27,726 nucleotides of DNA from Sperchopsis tessellata (taxonomy: Eukaryota > Arthropoda > Insecta > Coleoptera > Hydrophilidae): NCBI GenBank assembly GCA_033557685.1, contig JAWQRN010000618.1, forward strand, positions 1 through 27,726, in the 5' to 3' direction. The notes beneath the pieces are model-generated. The model worked only from the letters and a program-made list of their open reading frames with translations. It was not told the DNA's origin and ran no database searches. Position numbers and translations under genes: made by a program. Positions 20,210 through 27,726 of this stretch are shown here, in pieces. Position 1 is the stretch's first letter. Every line of letters starts with the position of its first letter.

Positions 20210-21290
20210 GTACCTACAATATTTTCTTGTAGAAAATGTAATTTAATAAATTGTATGATCACGGAAAAATAACGACTGAAGATATGCTTTATTTTCGTAA
20301 ATTTACAAATGATATTTTGATTTTAATGTTACACCATGACAGTTTGAACATTGTGTTTCTAATTTTCGAACATTTTAATACAATTGGGTATAATATGCAT
20401 AGCATTAAAAGAAAATAAATGTTAGTAGATAATAACCAGTAGGTGTAAAATTAGTTATGAAATATTGTACATATACATATATACGGGTATTTATTTTACC
20501 GTCAGAACTAACCGGAAAGTTTGTTATGGTCTGAATTGCCTAAATTTATTGACAGTTATTTATCAAATTATCTGCGCTGTATTTTAACAACATCTATTGC
20601 AGTAGATACCATGAGATCAAAACAATAACTGATTTAAAAGTAAACAAAACATCTGTAGTAAACAAAACTATATAAGTGCAAACAAATAATTATAAGAAGC
20701 AAGTATTTTACTACTTTGATAATAAAAATATTGCTACAAATAACAGAACAAGCAAACAATGCAAATTTACATAAGAAATATTAGTAAATTTGGCTACCCA
20801 TCAGAAGCTAAGAATACAAATTATTTGTTAGAATCTACGGTTCTAAATAAAAGTGTAGGAGTTGACAATTATTTTTGCGGGCTTTTTTTGTAAATTACCC
20901 TTTGTAAATAAATATATTTATAATAATATACTGCCCGGCAGAAAACGTAGCGCTTCTTTAAATTGGAAATATTTACTTCAGAACAAACTTACAAATGGAT
21001 AAAACTAAATTATATAAAACATGGATAATAATGTACAGGTAAACAGGAAGGATTGGTTGTCTTGTTCATACAGGTCATGACATCGGGCATACATGTGTTA
21101 AATGACATAAGTCAAATCAAACATAACCTACAAATTTCTATAAAATGCAAAAACAACAACAAATAGTACTCACAGAAACAATATTGCACAGATGAAGCAA
21201 CAATAACAAACACTCTAGACCAAAAGGCGCCAATCACAACACTCGTAGAACTTTTTTGAAGTGAAAAAGCGTGCGGAATTCAAAGTTGCG
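20210..21290. other. AT-rich DNA, nothing identified
   Basis: No coding or repeat identity. A donor-like GTGAGT on the minus strand at 21173-21168 could close an upstream exon, but this is unproven. Confidence 0.35.
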
Positions 21291-21299
21291 AAGAAACTT

Positions 21300-22210
21300 T
21301 AAAATTCGCTTTTGTTTTCCCTGCAGAATCTCCTATAAATCTTTAGCTGGCCTTGGGATGTAAGACGAGGTCCTCGGTAAGACAACTGAATTTCTTAACA
21401 TATACAAACAAAATTTTGTGATAGATTTCGCGGTACCGTGTAGCTTTCAGGCGTCCCGACGCGTCTTTGCGATAAGAAAGCTTGGAGATGACTAAGAAAA
21501 CGTTCGCGGCGTCGTGAAAAGACGACTAGCGTCTGGAAACGACGCCTTTAAACTAAGAAAGTAAGGGTAGAATCCCGGCGACAAGGAGCGATATATGCAA
21601 GTGCAATGGGCGGGAGTGGGATGGATATAAAACACTGGCAAGGAACGAGAAAGATGTGAATATGCAAGTTCAATTATTGGAAGCGAGACGAAAGATGTAC
21701 GCAAGGGTTGAGACTGAGAAAGGTTTATACAAGACTAATGACATGAAGAAGGATGGAGCAACCTTAGAATTGTATCTTAGTTTGCACGCATGCGCTTTTG
21801 AGGGGAAGTATAAGGAGGAACTGACGGCGTTACCCCCTCTACTCACTGAGGAAAAAAATACTCCTTGTTATTTTTTCGCTATCCCCTCCAACTCGGAGGG
21901 GAAGTTATCGTAAGTCTGCTTTCGAGGGTTACTTTTTTTGCGGGTGAGAGTTTTTCAATTGTTTTTCAGGAGCGCATTTTTATCACCGTTTGCTGCGATA
22001 AGTAGGTTCAAGTTTGTGTGACGCTTCCGCGTTTCGAGACATTTCCACCCCGTCGAGGTTGCGTTGGCCGGTACGTATGGACGTTCACCAACTGTGTTAT
22101 GTACCGACTACCTTTCGTGTCGGGCGGCATATTATGTAATGTTTCGTATTGCCAGAACATTGTAAGTTATGGATTACATTACGGCGGCCGGGCAAGAAAC
22201 GCGCGTTTTT
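21300..22210. promoter_or_regulatory. CpG-rich island-like segment, candidate promoter or first exon
   Basis: This is the most CpG-rich part of the window outside the glutamine-rich exon (for example 21420-21560 and 22020-22205), embedded in AT-rich DNA. It contains the 39-nt hairpin at 21508-21546. The frame 21656-21913 (plus, 85 codons, from ATG) is compositionally coding-like (LEARRKMYARVETEKG) but unrecognised. Donor-like GTAAGT lies at 21910-21915 (plus) and GTGAGT at 21846-21841 (minus). Because the minus-strand glutamine-rich exon at 13970 needs upstream exons, a minus-strand promoter here would fit; a plus-strand gene running rightwards is the alternative. Confidence 0.35.
21508..21546. 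other. 39-nt compound hairpin (8-bp plus 5-bp stems)
   Basis: Outer arms GGCGTCGT (21508-21515) and ACGACGCC (21539-21546) are perfectly complementary. Inside, AGACG (21520-21524) pairs with CGTCT (21530-21534) around ACTAG. The two stems are separated by symmetric GAAA and GGAA internal-loop strands. Confidence 0.75.
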
Positions 22211-22219
22211 TTTAAGAAG

Positions 22220-23530
22220 TATGGAAACCTTGATTTTTTCTCATTTAATGAATTTATATTGGCATGTATTTTATGTTTATAAGACAAAATAAATTTTTAC
22301 AAATATAATAAAAATGTAGTCAAAAATTAAATTAAAACTTAACTAAACCATATATAATGGAACTGAATTTTTCACTTGAAATGCAATTATATTTTTGCAC
22401 TCTATATAATGAAATATTGCAATGGTGCTGCATCAAGTGACTTTCTCAAATATGCCTGTGTCATCTGTATATTTTGAGATATCTATTAACATATTTTCTC
22501 GAATTGTACTGAACAAGTTTCTTTTATAATATGTTAATACTAATACAAATTCTAATTTGAAACATTATCATAATTTTAAGCATTTTTCTAAATATATGTA
22601 ATCTACAATTATTATTGCACAGTGATTAGTTTCTTACAACTTCCAGCACGAAGGCAGGCACATTTTCTTATAATGATTTAGTTTTATAGTAAGCAGTGTT
22701 TTGGATTAGTAAAAAGTGTATTTTCAATAATTTTAAGTGAAAGAAACACTAAAATTTGAAATACTAAAGAGCTTAGACAAAGTTTCTAGGAAAGCTCAAC
22801 TCAAAATATCTATTCAGTAAAAAATATATGAAACTTACAAAGAAGATTTTATTAAAAAAGTACAGATAAATACGGTAAAATATCTTTTATTAGGCGGGGG
22901 GGGGGAGCTTACTCAGCCCTGTTGGAAAGAGGATGCTTGACAAAGTATAAAAAAAGTTCATTTGTTTGTAGGACCCTGTTTACTGCGCAACACGTTGGCG
23001 AAGCTTACCATCGGCCACGATGCATGTGTCTTACAGTACATCTTTTAACAGTATTCGCGTCACTAACTCTTCATCGGAATATGATAATAAACATAAGATA
23101 TTTACAAGAAATGAATAATAATCCAACCTTGCTAAGTACTTCTGATGACCTTATAATAATTCAACATAATGTTTAGTTGTCTAAATATATACTTGCATTT
23201 ACCGAGTTATACAGGGTGATAATAAATTGAGAGCAGATAATTATAAACCATACTCACAAAGTACAATGTATCACAAAAATGCCACTGCTAGTTCAATCGT
23301 CAAATAAATGTATAAAAAAAATGTTCGAAGACCACTTAAACTGTTATTTGACAATCTCTGGGATTTTATCAGCTGTCAGAAAATAGTCTTCTATTAGTCC
23401 TTTTTATCGATAATATAATAGTGCAAAAATGGCGTGACAAGTATGAATCAACCCTCAGTACTACTACTTGATAAGAAAAGTTATTATAAATTTCACACCT
23501 AAATTGTTAGATCATAAATCATATTTCTCA
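22220..23530. other. AT-rich DNA with a G10 run, nothing coding
   Basis: A G10 homopolymer lies at 22896-22905. The 22922-23176 frame shows no motif. TACAGGGTGATAATAAATTG near 23210 looks like a transposon end, without a located partner. Confidence 0.4.
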
Positions 23531-23532
23531 AG

Positions 23533-23544
23533 TAACCTACTTTT
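23533..23544 (+). repeat. Left target-site duplication of the SINE
   Basis: TAACCTACTTTT, identical to 23844-23855. Confidence 0.8.
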
Positions 23545-23843
23545 TTAAGTGTTTTATTTAACGTCGGCCTATTTCCGCTGCTATGACCTATCACCGAAGC
23601 CAGGGATTAGGTTCCCTCAGCTGGGAAATTTGCCGCTTCCACTGTTCCAACTGGAATTGGATTCTTTTACGTGCACGTGGTCTTCATTTTACCTACAATA
23701 CACGTGACCCACTTTTTATGTCCCCTCACCCCTGGAAGACAAGCACTGCAAATACTTTTTCCTAATCACAAAAAGCCGACCACCTTTGGGATTCGAACCC
23801 ACGCTTAGTAACATAGTACTTAGCCACTGAGCTACGAGACGGC
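23545..23843 (-). mobile_element. Full-length tRNA-derived SINE with intact RNA polymerase III boxes
   Basis: On the minus strand the element begins GCCGTCTCG, then box A TAGCTCAGTGG at positions 10-20 and box B GGTTCGAATCC at positions 45-55, both perfect to the tRNA consensus. The tRNA-like head ends in GGTCGGC, which can partly pair with the start like an acceptor stem. A tRNA-unrelated body of about 220 bases follows (with GTGGGTCACGTG and CCACGTGCACG blocks), and a short A-rich tail TTAAATAAAACAC. The 12-bp identical flanks (23533-23544 and 23844-23855) are the target duplications of LINE-driven insertion. A decayed relative lies at 14733-14895. The LINE partner that mobilises it is unknown; the tail gives no clear match to the LINEs in this window. 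Confidence 0.9.
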
Positions 23844-23855
23844 TAACCTACTTTT
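23844..23855 (+). repeat. Right target-site duplication of the SINE
   Basis: TAACCTACTTTT, identical to 23533-23544. Confidence 0.8.
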
Positions 23856-23859
23856 AAAT

Positions 23860-25225
23860 ACCCATTTTTTATCTAAGAGCAGTAATTACACAATGGTGGC
23901 CTAATAGCTTGCTCAATGTATAATATTCTTTTCTGCTGTTAATATTACTGATAGGAAAAATTGCGAAGACAATTTATTCTATTTTATTTGTTTTTTTGCA
24001 GGCTCTTGAAATATCTTCACTGATATTAGAATCGTCTTGTATGCACTGATTTCGCAATCAGGTCCAAGTCGTTGTTCGCAAAGTAATCTGTCAAGTATGA
24101 CCAGAATAAAGGTAGGTTTCACACTGTTTTCTGTTAAGCTAAGAGCATAATATATTGCAGAAATAATCAACTGGATCTTATATATTAGTGAACTTCAAGG
24201 GCAATTTGAATAACAACATTAACTAAAGTATGTATATAATGTCATTTATTTATTTTTACATTTACCAAGATACCCAACTTAAGTATATTTAGAATTTTTC
24301 TAACAAGAACTACTAGACACAATATAGTGTTTTCAAATTGAGTAAGATAAAAATCCGGTGAAAGATTGATTACATACTATCGGAACAATAAGACATCTAT
24401 GGCACCGCAACAACTTTTTAAGTGGCAGTGGTGGGCGCATGATACAATTTTAATTAATTTTAGGATAATTGAGAAAAGCAATACTAGTCCAAATTTTTTT
24501 TATTACAAATATGGTTCCATACGTCTACGGACAATTATATAATGCCTAGTGTGCTAGTTTGATACTTCTAAGGTGAAAATGAACATGTGTAATTAGCAGT
24601 AATTATAATTTGCACGGTTTTTTATCGGCTTGTTCAGAGAAATATGTAATTAGCTAGGTTAGACACTGGACATTCTCAAAATTGGTAAAAGGCAACATTG
24701 TGTATTCTGGTTATTCTTTTTATTAGCTGAAATAAAGAATATTTGGTGCAAAATTAAATTGATGTAGACAGTGTGTTTTTTCCTTATTTGTCATAAACTT
24801 ATAGGACGACGAATACATATGAATCCGTTTGTTGCTGCAGGTAAATTATTTTCTACCTTTCGAAAATGTGACAAGGCTATATGAAACTAATCCGTGCAGG
24901 TTACATACGCTCAATAAATAGCTAAAGATCATTTTCTAAAATTTGTCGAAATGGTTTAATTGTGGACGAAATTTAATACATAAAATAGAAAATTATTACG
25001 TTACAAACTAAACATGTGTTTTTTTTTGTAATAAGCCATAGTTGAAAAGTCTGTTTCAAACAGTTCACAAATCTCCAAAAGTCGCCCTCATACCTCCTAT
25101 GTATTAAAATTACGATACATGAATAAAGTATAAAATTCGAACTATAACGCGTGCATTTTTGTCGGTGGGGAATTTTTACTCCTTTTCCTTTGTGCAGTTG
25201 GCAATAGTTTCGAGTTAAACAAACT
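23860..25225. other. AT-rich DNA, nothing identified
   Basis: No gene or named repeat. The 23979-24170 minus frame has no supporting signal. Confidence 0.4.
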
Positions 25226-25229
25226 AAAA

Positions 25230-25560
25230 ATATTATATGTCCGGCAATTTGCCAAACTTTTATAAACTCTCTCTGCGCTCAAAAAAGAGCACGTCGAAGA
25301 GTAAAACTAACGGCGGTCGATTTTTCTCTACATCGACTCTAATATGTTCCCTAGAGTTAATTTTAAATATGCACTTTACATAACCTAGCTAAAAATGATT
25401 TTCGCATAGCTGACTCCTGTTATACACGACGGCGTTCGACGCCGTAATTTCAAAGGATAACAAACATTGGAATACATCTCTCTATTGAGCTTACTAATTT
25501 GTGACTTCTATTTAACACCGTCCCGACACAGGCAGACCAGGCGTCCAGTTTACAACAATA
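25230..25560. other. Second GC-richer patch, function unknown
   Basis: The stretch is richer in CpG (GCGCTC, CACGTCGAAG, ACGGCGGTCGA, ACACGACGGCG) than its surroundings and includes the hairpin at 25429-25445. The minus-strand open frame 25450-25716 overlaps its left part but resembles no protein I know. It might be an exon or a regulatory element. Confidence 0.25.
25429..25445. other. Perfect 17-nt palindromic hairpin
   Basis: ACGGCGT, loop TCG, ACGCCGT: a 7-bp GC-rich stem in AT-rich DNA. It could be a dimeric protein-binding site. Confidence 0.7.
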
Positions 25561-25967
25561 CAAACTGTTTACACCTTTTATGGGGTATCTGTTACGTTTT
25601 GCCATTTTAATGATTGGATAATTGAGTGACTGTGATGTCCTTTTTGTTTTGTACTTTGTAGAGAAATGTTTTTGTTTTAGAATAATTGTTCTAAACAAGA
25701 CTGACGATGGTATCACTTTGTCTCACTTCGCTCATTTCTTCAATGCTTCATTCGGAGCTGTGCTTGTATATACTAAAGAGCGAAAGACATAATATATAAA
25801 CAAAAATTGAAAACATATTAAATAACTAAAATAGAAACACATAAGTATGCCAAGTGGTGTCCAAATTTTGAGATATTTTTCTTCATTACATGTATGAAAT
25901 ATTACTCTCGAAATAAAATTATTTCAATACCGAGGTCTCGTGAATGTTTGAATGAAAATATAGTGTT

Positions 25968-26006
25968 GGAAATCAGTGTAGGAAATCAGTGTAGGAAATC
26001 AGTGTA
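25968..26006 (+). repeat. Three perfect tandem copies of a 13-bp unit
   Basis: GGAAATCAGTGTA repeats at 25968, 25981 and 25994 without any difference, so it is recent or polymorphic. Confidence 0.95.
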
Positions 26007-26009
26007 TAC

Positions 26010-26950
26010 AGTTCTCTACTGTAGCCAATGAGATATATTGGAAACAACTGTTCTAAAATTTTACATGACGATTTGGACATGTAAAGAGTATCTGTATGGT
26101 GGATTTCCAGATGTCCCGAGTCCCAATTTCAATTAACTCCATAGAAAGCTCTTATAAGAAGCATACCATTTCAGAAAAAATGATCTATATTCAGTTATTT
26201 TTAAAAAAATGTAGAAAAATTAAAAATTTGAATTACTACAATTCGCTATTATTAATTTATTTGTAGGTATTTTCAAAATCTGTACACACTTTTCCACATT
26301 TACTCTTTGTTTTACATTATTATAATGTGTTTTCAACACTTGGTTTCTTAGATCATCTTGGTCAATGTTTTTATGTTAGGACTCCAAAGCACAAATTTCA
26401 TTTCATTATTGTTAGTAAGATGATGCTGCATCTATGTATATCACATTACATTAATTTTTTTTTAAATAGAACACCCTATATATTTTAACATAGTATGATT
26501 GTTGATGTAATTCTACTCAAAACAATTTGTTTTTTTTAATTTTTGCTGTCAAAAAGAGGTTATGAAACATATAAATTTTCTGCAAATAAATTCTTACCTG
26601 ACCCAATAGTTTTAATTGAAATACCCGGTTGTGGATACCGTTCAATTTATAGAAATCTAGTAAATAGTAAAATACCAAAAAACCAGTATAGCAAAATTTT
26701 AAAAAAATAATTGTTCAAAACACTATAATCAATGAGTTTCATTTTAGTTACGAATTAGGATAAATGGACAGTTTTATTTTCATAGTAAAAGTAACCTTCT
26801 AAGTTAATCGTTTATGCATGTCAGAGCACTCTAAATATAAAATGTAAAACCATGTTTTAACACTAAAAAACGTAAAAAGTTATTCTATTTTGTACCAAGG
26901 TACATACACAAACCAAAAATTTTAAAATAAATAGGTTTCAAAAATTAAAA
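26010..26950. other. AT-rich DNA, nothing identified
   Basis: No coding signal. GAACACCCTATATATTTT near 26470 is reminiscent of transposon ends seen across insects. Confidence 0.4.
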
Positions 26951-26951
26951 T

Positions 26952-26954
<3 letters not shown>

Positions 26955-26986
<32 letters not shown>
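26955..26986. repeat. (AT)16 microsatellite
   Basis: Uninterrupted AT dinucleotides, 32 bases. Confidence 0.95.
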
Positions 26987-26992
<6 letters not shown>

Positions 26993-26999
26993 TTGAAAT

Positions 27000-27679
27000 A
27001 TACTAAATTCGTATAATTTAAATGATTCACAGTTATCTTAGATCTACAACTATAAAATATAAATTTATATATTGAAGTGCTAATATAATGCTGCCCATGC
27101 GTGCGACATTTTTGAAATTATAATAAAAAATGCCACAGGAAGACTCAAACGTAAATGGTAGCCTCTATTTAAAAAAAAGATCTTGATTAAGTCCAGACGA
27201 AACATTGTGAGTATATTTGGTTAGTTGGATAGTTGTGAAATATTAGGTTGCTATAAAAATACGTTTACATTTATCTAAAATTCTTAAAAGTAAAATAGTA
27301 GGTAAAAATGATATTAAATATTTCGATTTTTAATTTCATTTCGATTCATTCAAAAATATATATTTTTGTAAATAGATTGTTGTTGTATGTAATTATACAG
27401 AAAATTACCTAATTAAACTTATCCTTTGTCTTTTATTGTAACTGAGACACCCCGTATAGATACCGAAATCTGGGCACTCTATACACTGTTTTGTGGAGCT
27501 TCCTCCTAAACAGGAATTCATAGGGCGGGGGGTTAAAATCACTCATCACAACCTAAATGAAAAATATCATTTAAAAAAAAAAGAAATGGTAGCATCAGAT
27601 ATGGTGACATGGTCCATAGAGGGAAAAAACTGAGTATATAATTAATAACTGTGGGTCCTATACCGTCAGCCTTATATAA

Positions 27680-27687
<8 letters not shown>
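27000..27687. other. AT-rich DNA with a possible transposon-end remnant
   Basis: No gene. The GAGACACCCCGTATAG string near 27444 and the GGGCGGGGGG patch near 27523 are locally unusual, but I cannot assign them to a family. Confidence 0.35.

Positions 27688-27723
<36 letters not shown>
27688..27723. repeat. TA microsatellite at the right edge
   Basis: About 36 bases of AT dinucleotides run almost to the end of the window. The window also opens with TATATATA, so both borders lie in simple sequence. Confidence 0.95.

Positions 27724-27726
<3 letters not shown>

Noticed and set aside
21656..21913. 85-codon plus-strand frame as a protein gene
   Set aside because: It has an ATG and coding-like composition, but no recognised domain, no clear splice model and no repeat of the pattern nearby. 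Mentioned within the CpG-rich segment only.
23780..23843. A tRNA gene on the minus strand
   Set aside because: Boxes A and B are perfect, but the tRNA-like part continues into a 220-base body with a tail and target duplications, so it is the head of a SINE. No clean anticodon stem was found.
11416..27460. Scattered GGGTGT/ACACCC strings (11416, 18424, 23211, 26471, 27447) as ends of one transposon family
   Set aside because: Orientations and spacing do not form matching pairs, and similarity does not extend beyond a few bases. Kept only as comments.
1..27726. CRISPR arrays, toxin-antitoxin pairs, phage or other prokaryotic defence systems
   Set aside because: No regularly spaced repeats, no operon-like gene packing and no ribosome-binding-site pattern. 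The window is eukaryotic by every visible sign.

Overview
The window looks like non-bacterial, AT-rich arthropod (most likely insect) nuclear DNA. The reasons are the base composition, TA microsatellites, GT-AG splice signals, a glutamine-rich exon, and a mix of mobile elements common in insects: Penelope-like, RTE-like and Jockey-like retroelements, a mariner, and a tRNA-derived SINE. I cannot name the species. Most of the sequence is intron or intergenic DNA with no long open frames.

Host gene: one gene is supported, on the minus strand. Its clearest part is a glutamine-rich exon at about 13970-12915, with a clean acceptor (TTTTCAG) at the 5' side and a strong donor (CAG|GTATGT) at the 3' side. 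About 4.9 kb downstream lies a second, 66-nt exon (7990-7925). It is bounded by CTGCAG| and |GTGAGT and joins in phase 0, so the reading frame runs on as ...VNELQ|RNTSS.... The rest of the gene, including any DNA-binding domain, must lie beyond the left edge. A CpG-rich segment at about 21.3-22.2 kb is a candidate promoter or first-exon region, possibly for this gene.

Mobile-element layer, left to right: a decayed Jockey-like LINE fragment (about 1490-2320, plus); an RTE-like LINE split in two (about 2480-2743 and 4214-4965, plus) by an inserted Penelope-like element (2744-4213) that has near-identical 13-bp flanking duplications, inverted end repeats, hammerhead-like motifs, a reverse transcriptase remnant and a GIY-YIG remnant; a short RTE-like tail fragment on the minus strand (about 9235-9417) abutting a dead 1,286-bp mariner (9420-10705) that has TA target duplications and has lost two of its three catalytic aspartates; a small imperfect inverted-repeat unit (12361-12552); and two copies of one tRNA-derived SINE family, a decayed one (about 14733-14895) and a full one (23545-23843) with intact box A, box B and 12-bp target duplications.

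Other structure: three TA microsatellites, one of which reaches the right edge; a degenerate tandem array of about 159-bp period near 19.8-20.2 kb; a perfect 13-bp triplet repeat at 25968; and two CpG-rich hairpins (21508-21546 and 25429-25445). I see no prokaryotic-type system, CRISPR array or rRNA gene, and no convincing stand-alone tRNA gene. The most useful discoveries are the two-exon gene model with its AUG-less N-terminal extension, and the nested PLE-in-RTE insertion.
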